From assembly GCA_012295275.1 (NCBI GenBank), contig CM022678.1, positions 3,410,829-3,474,828 of the forward strand: a stretch of 64,000 nt of DNA. The letters are read 5' to 3'. Below the pieces are notes generated by a model. It saw only the letters and a list, made by a program, of their open reading frames with translations, had not been told where the DNA came from and made no database searches. The DNA is from Chrysomallon squamiferum (Eukaryota; Mollusca; Gastropoda; Neomphalida; Peltospiridae). Every line of letters begins with the position of its first letter. Positions within the stretch are counted from its first letter, which is position 1. Below are positions 40,701 to 54,700 of this stretch, piece by piece. The translations under genes were made by a program, and so were the position numbers.

Positions 40701-40939
40701 TCATGGTCCTATTTTCATGTGACAGAGAGGACAAGTCTGTCTCTGACTGATCTCTGACTCGATGGCGCAGTGTTTACAGTAACTACACTGCCAGTACTGA
40801 TATTCCATGATGGGACGTCCTGTCACAATACACACAGAGAACTTGTTGTCACACTCAGAACACGCATTTGACCTTTAAAAAAAATTTAAAAAAAAAAAAA
40901 AAAATTTATAAAATAAAAAAAAAAAAAAATAAAATAAAA

Positions 40940-40979
<40 letters not shown>

Positions 40980-41978
40980 AATAATAAAATTAAAAACAAA
41001 AAAACAAAACCAATTTTATACTAATATCCTTATTAAGTAATAACTTTTTTATGAGAAATAAAAAGAAAAAAAATTAAATATGTTCCTATAAAATAAAAAT
41101 TTTCTTAACAATAAAAAGGTAATAAAGTATGAAAATCTTTATTACATGAAGAAAAAATAAATAAATAAATAAATATTGCTCTGAAGAAAATATTTTATGA
41201 CATAAAAAAAAGAAGTTCTTTTATAATATCTTAAAAAAAAAAAAAAAATTAGTATGTAAATCTTTACTAAATTGACAAATAAAAAAACTTTTAAAAGAAG
41301 TTTTTATAGTGGATGTGTTTTATGATGGTATCTGAGTCCATGTGTACCTAAGACCAATCAGTGTTTAGATTCTACTGTATGATTCATTTGTCATGAACCT
41401 GAACATTGTAAAATTTTATTTAGATTATTGTAAATAAAATAAAATTAAAATAAACTCACCAGTCTGGGATAGACGAGCCACAGGTTGAACATTCCACTTT
41501 GTTTGTGTGGCTGTCTTTTGGACTATGCCTAGAAAAATGTGTTCAAAATTGTAAGAACTAAACTGATAATTAGCAATAACTGTGACAACATGAATAAGAA
41601 ATTTAATTAATAACAAATGTGTACATCTAAATTATATATAAATACACACTACCACACACACACACACGTACAAACACACACACACACACATACACACACA
41701 CACACACTTGATATTAAAAATACATTTGGTAACAGTCATACTTAGTGAATATTTCCAGAGCCAGTTCCTGGAAGGCGTCTCTCTGGTCTTTAGGCAGAGA
41801 TTCAAGTGATTCCAGTTTGATGAACGCTTTCGAACACGTCCCAAACGCACGATTTGCACAAGCTGCCAGTGCTGTGAAAAAAATTAATAACAAAACAATA
41901 ACTGTATTCCACATCATTAATACTGAAATTCACTTTATAGTGAATAATAATAATAATAATATTAATATAATAATAATT

Positions 41979-42009
<31 letters not shown>

Positions 42010-45000
42010 TAAAGAATAATAATAAACTAACAAATAAATAAATAAATAAAAATATAAATATGGTCAATAACAATAACAATCTGTCTGTACTTTCAAATGT
42101 TTTCTTTGTTTTATTCTGAATCTGTACCATTCCCTTTTGTTTCAAGTTTTCACTGTAAGTCAGTTTTATATTATCCTTCTCTACATATTCTCATTCACGT
42201 CCTCTCTTACTCTGTTTCTCTTTCCCCACATTTAAATACATATTCATTCCTCTGTCCATCCCATCAGCAAAATATATTTCCATCCATCTTCTCTCACTCA
42301 CCCTCTCTTTCACACACACACACACAAACTTGCATATTAAGTAGTCTGTAATTTCTTTATTTCAGATGTGATCTAGGTACACACAACACACGAGCACTCT
42401 AACACACTAACCGAGTAAAGAGTAAATATCAACAGGAGATATGACATCTTCGTAGTCTCTTAGCTGTATAGCTGTCCTCATAGCCGCTTCCACATACCCT
42501 GAAACAGCATGAAACTAGTTATATATCATAAATTATCTTTATCACTGTCATTATCATTACATAGCACAACCAAATAATTGTTCTTATTTTTATCATATTC
42601 ATCATTATCATTACATAGCACAACCAAATAATTGTTGTTATTTTATCATATTCATCATTATCATTACATAGCACAACTAAATAATTGTTCTTATTTTTAT
42701 CATTGTCATCATCATCATTAGACAGAACAACAAATAATAGGACATAAACTGAAAGAGAATATTGCCTAAGAAGGTATTAAGAAAGGTTGATCCCAGCAAC
42801 CCATAATATCTGAATCCAGTATTCATTATCATTATCACTATCATCATCACCATCATCAACATCATCATCATTATATAGAACAACCACATCATGAGAGACT
42901 AACTGGAAACAGAATACTGTCTAAGAAAGCATTACAAAATATCAATCCCCGTGACTCATTAACACCTAAATCCAGCACCCTACAGACTATCTCCACCCCC
43001 CCTACTGACTATCTCCACCCCCCCTACTGACTGTCTCCACCCCACTACAAACTGTCTCCAACCCCTACAGACTGTCTCCACCCCACTCCTGTGTTTACCT
43101 TGATGCAGCTGTCTCTGACACATGATGTAAAAGTGATAGGCCTCTGCTCCGCGCCACGCACTGTCAATCAGTTTAGAGTCGCTGACGGCAAACACATCTT
43201 CTTCCAGAAAACCAGCTAGAGCTGACGTAGCCTAGAGAAAAATTAAATTAAACATTTTAATTTAAACAAGAAAAAAAAAAATAAAAATAATAAAAAAATA
43301 AAACAGACATGCACTATATATTTTTAATTTAAAGTATCTGAAAGTAAATGCTGAGTTACCTCGAATCCTGCCCCTCGTCTTCCTGCAGATTTGTTTTTCG
43401 ATCGTGAGGTGAGTTTCATGGACTCGTGGTACTGTTCAATCAACAGGCCTGCCAGAACGTACATCTTCTTTAAATGCAGAGGTTTGCTCCCCTTCTGCGC
43501 CTGCTCGTTAGCAATCTGAAGTCAAATAATTTATTTGTAATAGATCATTAGTTTTCTGTAGTTAAATAAGTAAATAAAAACATACTGTAGGTACATTTTA
43601 ATATACACACAAATATATACATATGTATAAATTCTAGCAAACTATCATAAACAAAACACATAATATCATAAAAATTCAAAACTATCATAAACAACACATT
43701 GAATATGGAAAACTACACACACACCCCTCACCCTCACCCTCAACCTCACCCTCACACACACAACACACACACACAAACACATATATGAACACATTCCTAC
43801 TGTCAATCAAACACTGTGTTTCACCTACACACAAACACACACATTACAAAACACCCTAGACATACCTTGTACAGAAGTTTCGCTGCATCAAAGTAATGCC
43901 CTGCCTTCCTGTACAGCTCGATGGCGTTGATAGTCTTGTTTTTCTCTAGCAAGTGCTGAGCATACTTTGCTAGCAGAGTGTCTATCTCGTGTACGTTGTA
44001 CTTCTTGGCCAGGTCGATGGCCTGGTTCCACTGGTTCAGGTGCACACAGGTGTCTATGGCATCCTTCACATGATTGCACTAGCAGAGAAAGCCAGGGAGA
44101 CGTATTTTAGTACCATAAAACACACAACAGTAAATCTTCTGTTAAACAATATCATGTACAGTATTGTAATTTAAGATAATAAAGATAATGGAGATGGAGA
44201 TGGACAAAGTGAGAAGGAAAAAGGGACAGAGAGACAGAGAGACAGAAATAAAAAGTAAGACAGAGAGACAGAGAAAGACAAAAAGTAAGACAGAGAGACA
44301 AAGAGAAAAATGACAAAAAAAGAGATGAACCCAATGATTTTTTTTCAATATTTTCACCTTTTCCCATAAATGTTTGAAAATTATTTTGAATAGTGTCTTA
44401 AATAGTAGATGATAGATGTTTTGCTGTAGTTTTTTCTTTCAAATTACACTATACACTTTTTCTAAAAGGATTTCAGATAAGCCTGTACACTGTAATCTGT
44501 CTAAAAGGATGTTTAAATATTAAACACTCACTCTGAGGTAGGCAGCTACTGCCTGGGTGCACATCCCAACACTGACAAACATGGCAGCTATATCCTGAAA
44601 ACACAATTTTTTAAATTAAAACAATGAAGTCTAAGACAGGAAACAAATACTTTTGAAATACCAATCAGAAATAATAAGCAAGATTGATTTTTTTTTTAAA
44701 TTTTTTTATTGATTTTATTTTAGTATTATTTTTTTTTTAAATATTATTTTAATGATTTTATTTACCTATATATTGTTGTTGGTTTTTTTTATCATTTTTT
44801 TTTTTTTCTGTGTTTTTTGAGGGTGTATTAAAATTATTAATAAAAAATAAAGGTTATTTAATTTATATGTCTGCTACATGTATTTATCTTTGTTTTTGTT
44901 TTTTTTATTTATAATTTTGTTACATATTTAAAATAAAAATGAACTACACACAGGTAAAAGCTTGTGGTTTTCAGGGAGCGTTGACCAGTTTCTCCAGCCC

Positions 45001-47583
45001 CGAGTACTCCTCCAGCATGTAGTAACACTCTGCAAGTCTCTCCTGATTTCTGCCCTGAATGTAGTACGTCAGTGCCTGCTGCCTGGTTAATAAAACAAAT
45101 TAAAACAAGTAAGTATGTAGGTAAATAAATAAATAAATAAATAAACAAATACATAAATTTATTAATTCATTAATTAGCTTTATAAATACATCTGTAAACA
45201 AATATATAAATAAATAAATGCATTTTATAAATAATAAAATAAAGAAGTAAAATTAAAATAATATTTAAGAACATATAAACATTAAAAATAATATACATTA
45301 GTAATCCCATAATTGATTTATTCTATTGTATCATCTACATTTTTAATTTCTTGTTTCTTTTTTTTTTTTTTTTTTTTTTTTATCCTGTCATTTTATTCCC
45401 ATTTTATTAATTATAATAAACTGATACAAAAGATTTAAAACAAGAAATAAAATTGACTCAAAATTTCATTTTACTTTACACCCAAATATGATAAAATAAC
45501 TAAGCATTATTTAAATCACCATTTCTGTCTGTCTGCGTAGTAATCACCGATGGCATTCCACGCCTCTTCCAACTGCAAGTCGTCTCCCCCTGAACCAGTC
45601 TTCAAGAGCTGAACAACCCGAAACCAGTCTCCCAGTTTCTTACGCAGGTTCACTGCCAAGTCTCTACAGAAAGCACAAAGAGGTAAATAACATTGGATGG
45701 ATGGATGGATGGACAGAATTATATTTGTAGTAAAAGTGAAAAATGTATTGATAAATGGCTGGTTGGTTCCTTGAGAGCCAAGCCTGGATTTGTGAGTTGA
45801 ACAGGTTAAGTAGTCTGCATGAACAGGGTGTATTGATGGACAGAAGGATTAGATGGATGAATTAATGGTCAATGGATGGATAGACAGATGGATGAATGAA
45901 TGGCCATATGAATGGATGAATGCTTGTACTAATGAAAAGTGGACTAGACAGTCAGAAGCTTGGATTTGTTAAAATGGATAATTGATGAATGGTCAGTATG
46001 CATAGAAGGATGTTTGGAAGGATGTTTAGAAGGATGTTTGAGATAATGGTTGAATGGTTGAAAAGATGAACGGCTGGTTAGAACTGATAGAAGTGTACAC
46101 AGATAAGTACTGGTAGAGAGAAAGTCAGACAGAGAAATAAATAGATAGAAATGAATTGACGAATGCAATAAACAAAGTCATCTGAAAGAAACAATCGACT
46201 GGAAAAAAACAAAAAACAATCAAACAAACAAAACAAACAAACAAACAAACCTCCTGTCCATGTCGAGGTACATTCGCTCTGCCTCCTCGAAGCGTTTGAA
46301 GTAAGCTGCAATCTCTGCCTGCTTCATCGTCTCACTCTGCAGGTTTCCCAGTCGCTTGACAAACTCTATACTCTGATAGTCCTGACACTTCACAAACGCA
46401 GTCTCCGCCACTTTCAGATTTAACTGCTCTAACGCAGATTCAGCAAGCAGACGCCTGAAGTCAAACAAACAAAAACAAAAAATAAAAAACTAAGGGATGA
46501 AAGTTTGAATGTACAGATAAAGGAATGTGTGAAAATGATGTTTACTGGAGATGAATATTTATTAGTGAAATGTTGTCATTCAGGGTTTTTTTTAATTTTG
46601 TCTTGAATAAAGAGATAGTTGTATATAAGATTAACAATGCCTTATGGGATCTCAGTTATTTTTAATAATTTAGTACTAGTTATGGACAACATTAGGCTTA
46701 CTGTAATAATCTGGGATGTACACATTAAAATAATCTACTAGTTATATATGTGTGTGGATTTTCTTTAATAATCTGCTAGTCATATACAAAGGTTAATCTT
46801 ACCATAATCTGGGATGTGGATTATCCTCGATGAACTGCTGGGCATCAGTTATTCCAACTTTTTCTAACAAATCTCTTGTGTCGCGTAAAGACTGCAGAAA
46901 AAAAAGAAGATTTAAAACACAAGATTAACTATTAAATTTACTGTCAATGCCTAACTGTAAATTAATTATTAATGAAAAAATTAAAAGAATTACACACCTT
47001 AATTTCCATCTCAGTAATGTCCTCTCTGGTAGGATTTTCAGGATCTTTCATAATCTCATCGAGAAGAACAGATTTTATCTGCAGGTCGTTAAACCGACAG
47101 ATGTAACCACTGCTCAGAATGGGTTCCTGTTTGGTTTAAACATGAACAATAAATTAAAACAAGCCCCAAAAATAAAATATATATATATATATAAAAAAAA
47201 AACAAAATTTCAAATATTTACTTTTCAGTCAAGTGATATTTCTGAAATTAAAAAAAAAACACACAAAAAAATACAAAAAAAACCCTCAGATATGAAAAGG
47301 ATAGGTAAGTCAGTAATTTTTGTTTGTTTTTGTGGGTTTTTTTTTTTTTTTATGGCTGATGTATGTCTGTATGAGTTTGAGATCAATATGGCTGAGAGAG
47401 AGAGAATAAACTCACAGAGACAGACTAGAACTAGACACACGAACAGACAGACAAATAACCTGATAAACAGGTAGAGAGAAGTGATAAAGTAAACAGAAAG
47501 AAAATATTACGCACCTCAGGATCAAGGTTTCTGAAGATGTACATCCTCGTCTTCTCCATCATAGAAAACAGCTCTGGGTTGTC
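40701..47583 (-). other. WDR35: WDR35 C-terminal half, exons 18-31 (TPR-like repeats and zinc tail)
   Basis: Exons in transcript order: 47583-47515, 47126-46998, 46891-46803, 46454-46251, 45663-45520, 45082-44952 (frame break), 44594-44532, 44078-43866, 43515-43360, 43231-43099, 42498-42412, 41871-41742, 41528-41460 and 40872-40701 (TGA at 40703-40701). Helical repeat blocks include [50 protein letters not shown] and [17 protein letters not shown]. The tail has CSTC, CSEC, CSYC and CPLC cysteine pairs, a zinc ribbon-like layout. Human WDR35 ends with an equivalent Cys motif. Confidence 0.93.
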
Positions 47584-49303
47584 CTACAGAAAAATAAAAT
47601 ATTCAAATGCCAATAACACTAAAATTAATCTGTCTTACAACACCTGATTTCTTTTTTATCTCAATGAAATAAGAATATTTACAGCAAACCAAAACAAAAT
47701 TTTAAAACGAATATACTAAAACCAAGCTGGAAGTACATAACATTATTTAAAGCTTTTTGTAAGCTTATATATAAGATTAAAAATATCTTGGTGAACTTTT
47801 TAAAGCAGTTTGTATATATGAAACTAAAATATCTTGGAAATATATAAAATTGTTTAAAGCTATTTATATATAAGAGACGATACAAGACTCTGATTTAGAC
47901 AAAAGTCATGATAACGGGGTGCATGTTTTACAACTTGTATTAATTCATCTAGAAAACTTTGTCAGCTTACGTTAGCCCACTTCATGTCCCAGACGTCTTT
48001 TCTCTCAAACTTGAGCTGCTCTCCGATTATCTCTTTGCCATTCTCGTCTGTGACTCGTGTGTTGAGATCAAAGAAATTCAAAACACCAGCGATGTCAATG
48101 ATAGCCAGTCGACTGCGTCACAGAAATTATTTACAGATATATATTTTATTTTTCTACACTGGTTAATTTCATCAAAACAAGTCATGGAAACACTATTTAT
48201 TAATTAAAATGTTTTAGTTTTTGATATTTTCATAATAATGAGTGAATCACTGGTAAACAGAACAGCTTTATAAAATTCGGATTTTTACATTTTTATATAA
48301 GACATCAAGTCATGAATATACAAAAAAAAATTAAAAAAAAATAAAAAAGGTTATCTTCATCAACAGCCATGAACTCTATATTTAGCTGTTACACTTTAGT
48401 TATGTTTAAAAATAACTAAACTTGACGTACAATTTAAAAACACCTGATGACAAAACAGCTCAAAAGTTAATTTACTGTTACCTACACTTTTATATTCACT
48501 TTTATTTATGTTTAAAAAAAACCCCAAAAACTTTAATGTAAAATAAAAAGACACCTGTTATGATTTATTGTTACCCATACCAGATAAGTTTTAATGTTAC
48601 TGTTTTTATATTAAACTGAGTGTTTAAGATAAGGTTACCTTGAAGTACAGTTCAGAGAGAGCTGGTGAGGGCGACATGTCAGATTGTATTTGTGAGTCAG
48701 AGCAAGAACAGGCATTGAGTAACGATTCAGGACTCCTGATTCTCTCCCCTGAAAGACCAAGTTAGAGAATTTACTAAATTATTTTTTAAAGTTTTTATTA
48801 GAATATTGATTCAGTACTCCTGATTCTCTCCCCTGAAAGTTATAAAATTTACTAAATTATTTTTTAAAGTTTTTATTCAGTTAATATTGATTATGTATTC
48901 CTGATTCTTTCTCCTAAAAGGTTCAACAGATCAAGTTATAGAATTTATTAAATTATATTTAAAGTTTTTATTACAATTAATTTTGATTCAGTATTAGTGA
49001 TTTTCTCCCATGAAAGGTTCAATACATCAAATTATAGAATTTACTAAATTGTTTCTTAAAGATTTTATTACAATTAATATTGGTTCAGTACTGCTGATTC
49101 TCTCCCCTTAAATTATTTATTTACTCAAACAGACATGAACATTTTTATTATATTAATTAATATTAATGGCTCTTTCATTTAAAATATAGAATTCATTAAT
49201 TAACAACAATAACAATAAATGCACTTACCACAATAAGAATTTTGTCAGATGCACAAACACAACAGATTGGATCTTCTGAAGACTAAATAAAAAAAATAAT
49301 GAA

Positions 49304-49347
<44 letters not shown>

Positions 49348-49655
49348 TAATAATAACAGTAATAATAACAATAATAAAATAAATTAGTTATTTAAGAGAC
49401 AGGCAAAATAAACCTGCAGAAGCATCATTTAAATTATATTTTTATCTCCCCTTATCATACTCAGGTTAGTACAGTTTCTGTAGATGATTTCTACAAATGG
49501 TATTTTTGTAATTTCACAACACATACATTACAGATGGGTTAAACACCTTTATTTTAAAACAGATTTAGACAGCTTTATAATAGAATATATACAGATAGAT
49601 TTATATACAAATAAAACTATGAAATGTGCTAATTATTGATTTGACATACACTGAA

Positions 49656-49702
<47 letters not shown>

Positions 49703-51717
49703 AATACTGCATGTATATTTACAAACAATACTACTTATATTAATACAGTGCTACAATACAAATACAACAAAAACATCACTGATTTGAACACTGGATAAAG
49801 AACTGTTGCAACAATACACTCAACAAAAACCTTAACATATGACACCAGGAAATGAAAGAGGAAACCCAGTTAAGCAACATGCTATTCTACATTTCTTTTT
49901 CACCAGCAGTAAGAGATCTGTTATATTACCCTCCCATAAACAGGAAAACAAACACCACACATACAATGACAAACTGGCTGTGATAGGAGATAGCAAAATC
50001 TGCCAGTGGATCAGGCCGAGATTTGATCTTGCAATCCTTCATGCCTCAGTCCTGCATTCTAACCATCAAACCAGAAAAAGTTCTCTGTGTGTGTTTAATG
50101 GATGTATCTATCAACTCACCACCATTTAATGAAGTCATTATCAGCTGACAAGTACACAGATAATATAGAATGTGCTGCTTCGTGGACTGTTAGTTAGTGT
50201 TAAGTAGCAACAAGAGATTTTTTTGCAAACACCTTCTCATTGGTAGGATAACTGTTACCATGGCCTTTGATGAATCAGTCAAAAAGTACAGGATGGATTG
50301 GGATACTACCTAATGTACTGTCATTTTATGATGTCAGTGAATTGAAGTCAATAAAAATAAGGACACGAATATATGACTGACAGAACACATCCCTTTAATC
50401 TGAGTAAGTACGTTAAGTATGAATTCAAAGCAATAAAAAGAACAAGTATAAAAATTGTAAAATTTCTACAAACAAAAACACCTGACAAAAATTCAGCACT
50501 GAAACAAACACAAAACAATAATCAAACATTCATGTTTAAAATAATAATATATCAAATATAGGTAAAAAAAAATGTTCAAAAATGATTTGGGGTATTTTTT
50601 TTCTTGGAATTAATTTAGTTGCTCTAAACATTTTGATTCAACAAGCTTTTTTTTTATTATTATTATTTTTATTTATTTATTTATTTTATTTTATTTTATT
50701 TTATTTTATTTTATTTTATTTTATTTTATTTTATTTTTTTTTTTTTTTTTTTTTTTTTTTCAGTAATGTTTTGAAATTAATTTTATTTTCACATTCACTT
50801 AATGTTTTTCATTTTGATTTTGTAACAATAGACACAAAAAAGCAGCAACACTAACTACAAAATTTACCACAATGCAACATAAAAAAATAATCATAATAAT
50901 AAATAATATATTTTAAAATTATATATCACATATTTACTAAGCTAAAACATAGTAAGATCTCTATCAAAATGAGTGTTTTTCTATTAAACACTACATTTTG
51001 TTTCAGATACCTTTAAGTTTGTTCGTCCTTTCAAAGCCTTAATTAAAAGTTGATGATAAACAAATATTTAATTATATTATTTATATATTGTTTAGAAAAA
51101 TAATGAAATTAAATACATGTGTGATCTTACTAACAATTATTAATGTTAAGTTAAAAAAAAAAAATGTGTCATATTTTCTTGGCAAATAACTGAGATTAGC
51201 TGTCTGAATTTATATATTGTTAAGTCAACGCAGACACACATGCACACACACACACACACACACACACTGAAAAGCCTAGGAATGGTGTATGCAAAATTTA
51301 AATATTTATGTTTTAACTCGCCAAATTAAAGTACAAAAGATTTTCAGGGTGGTTTATGTGAATTATTTATTTGAAATTATTGTAAATAAAGCGTTAATTT
51401 AAAGAGGTGATGTTAGAATTTTAAAACTTACATTGAATGCTTTACTGAAGTCAATCTCTTCAGCTGGGGCAGTGCCAGACGGCATGTCATCTACATGAAA
51501 CAGACTGAAACAGAAACAATAACTACATAAAATACACTGAATTGTCCTTATTTATTAAAAAACAAAACAATAATAATAAATGCATAAATAGAGATACATA
51601 CATACATGTGTACATTCGTAATTATGTATACATACACACACACACACACAAAAATAACCTATATTAAATTAAAGATTACCAAAATTATAAAGGCTCCTTT
51701 CACATTATATTTTTTAC

Positions 51718-51758
<41 letters not shown>

Positions 51759-54700
51759 TATTATTATACACAGAGCATAATTTTGCAAAGTTCAAATGAA
51801 CGGAAATAAAAAAAAATAAAAAATCTCCAAAATTCTATATTTATCTTCTAAAAACTCAACAAAAACAGACTACTTTTTGTCTTTATTAAAATAAAATAAA
51901 AGATTAAATATAAATGTCCTTATTTGTTAAAGAACAAATATATTTAAAGATCTTTCTCCATTTTTTTTTAGTGGTTTGTTTCTATTTTTAATTATCAATT
52001 AGTGATAAAGGTATCTCCAAAATCGATACTATAAAAAAAAAAAAATGTATTATGTTATTTTAAATAATTTAATAGACTTACCGTTCCAGCCCAGCCTTTC
52101 TCTTTGTAACCATTTCTAGACTTGCCAGTTTTTTGGATTCTTGAACTGCCAGGAATAGAAAACTTCTCTTGATGCTGCGATGATGTGGTTTTTCGTCATC
52201 GTCAGAAACACTGGCTCCATCTCAATGTACTTTGAGTCAAGAGGGGTCCCAATAGAGTTACACAAAGCCAGCACGTACTGCTGAAATATTTTCACTTGTT
52301 AAGAAATTTGAATAATTTGTGAACTTCAGAGTAAAACAAAGCTCTTATAAAGAAATGCATAAAGAAAGCAAACACCTTAAAATGTTTTCATACAAATAAA
52401 TTTAATTAATGTACTTTGAGTAGTTTATTGTGAAATGCATAACACTGCATAGAAATTAATATATATATATAAAGATAAACTTTAATAGTTAATGGGTTTT
52501 GAACTAGATAAGATTTCATACAGAAATGCATAAATGCAGGATTACTTCAAATATTTACACAAAAAATAAATCTTAATTGTTAACAAACTTTTGATGTGCT
52601 TGATATTTCAAATGGAAATGCATAAAGCCAGTAAATATTCAAAATAATTTTCCAAAAATAAACTTGAATAGATAATTTTGAATTAATTTTTACACAAATA
52701 AATTTTAATGGACAAAGCACAAGACATCAAGTAATGCTGAATATTTTTATACTAATATTATCTTCATCATAATTAATAACAGTAAAACAATTTTAATGAT
52801 AAAAATATGTTTACTTAATGTAATAGTTCTGAGAAGATATTTAATGATTAAGAAAACAAATTTTCATTTGGTAACAAAATTAAGGCAAAAAAAAAACAAT
52901 CACATAACACTGCACCTGTCCAACGCCTTCTTCAGCTTTGGTTGCCAAGCAACAATAGTCTCCATAAGTCGTAACACCAATCAGATTCTTAACATACTTC
53001 ACATATTTCTAAAAATAAAGTCCAGATTTTATAATTTAAAACACAAAATAATATGGTCATAATATAACATAAGACATGTAAATTGAAGTGGCTGGATATA
53101 TTTGTGTTGACCCTGATTTGTTATAAGAGTCAGATTTTTAAAAATTTAAATGAGGAGAGTTGGAAAATGTTTTCCTTAATTTGGAAGATACACGATTTTT
53201 GTAAAAGAAATATAAAGAACAACGAAGATAAAATATGTGATTTTTCTTTGATTATGATTTGTGTATTATTTATTTATTTATTTATTTATTTGAGGTTGTG
53301 AATGCTAATTTTAATTTTCACACTATTAAATTTGCTATCACTTTACACATTAAAAAACATTATTTGATCATTACGCCACAAAAAAGTGTTATATATATTA
53401 ATGTACCTTCCTTATTAATTTCAAAAATGAAAAACCCGAAAAAAATGATAATAAAATGTGAAATACAGTGACATATATGATACCTCAGAATTCTTGGTGT
53501 CCCAGAAGATGACACAGTGTTCCTGACGGTCTGGTTTAGTGAAAGAATAGACAACTGTGTTAGAACAGTAACCCCACTGAAAAATATAAACATTTAATTA
53601 AAATCACTTTTAGACATTAGTCAGAATATTTGTTATTAAAACAGGACTTGGTTCACTGAAGTATATGAAATGTTACTTAATTTAAAAAAATTAATATTTA
53701 GAATTCTTTAATTTTTTAATTCATTAATAATAACTTAAATAATTCACACCTAACCAAAGATGAGACTTTTTAACAAAAGTGTATGTATTAAACATTTTAA
53801 GTTATTATTAATATTATTAAAATAGATCATATTCCACTAAAGAATAATCTTTATTAAAATGTTAACTTTATTAATAAATTAAAATTTAGAATACTTTTTT
53901 TTTTTTTCATTAATAATAATTTATTTAATTCATATTTAACCAAAAAGAAAACTTTAACAAAAACAAAAATATATATATTCTTCCAACATCATGACACCCT
54001 TTGGAAGACAACCAGAATTTTGCTACCAAATCAAAATCCACAATAATATTCAAGAAACGTAAAACATTTTTAGAAGTTTTTGATTTATACTATTTCCCAC
54101 AACAACAAAAAGAAAAGATCAAGACAGCAAAAACAAAATTAGTAACAAATAACAACAAAGTATAAATACCTTGTAATCTGGTCTGATGTTTGCAAAGTAA
54201 ATAAAAGAGTCAACAGCAAGAGCAATTCGAAGACTTCCACCTTCCCATGAACATGAGTACATCATTTTTCCTGGTACCTTTAATGTTCGGAGGTGCTTGA
54301 AAATTTTAAAAATAATAACAAGAATTACTGAATTAAAAAATAATTGTTAATGAATATCAGATATCTAAAAATAACCCCCAAAAATTGCAAATAAAATATT
54401 TTCAGTCTTCCAATTCGCTTGTATAAAATAAAATTATAAATGTATTATTTGCAAAAATGCAGAAAAACTAAATTTGTTTAAAGATTTAATCAAACTCTTT
54501 CTGGGAAAAAAAATATTCATCATTTAATAATTACTAGGTGTTAAATATATAGCATTTTGAAATTAGTATCAACAAGAAAAGGATTTTTTGTTTTTTTCCC
54601 TCAGATTTATTTAAAAAAAAGGAAAAAAATAATTAATTGAATGTCAAGATTTTAACTAGTTTTTTTAAAAATATACAAAAACGTTTCTGAACATTCAAAA

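Noticed and set aside
44909-45154. 81-residue minus-strand frame covering WDR35 exon 23
   Set aside because: It is in a different frame from the conserved protein sequence ([20 protein letters not shown]).
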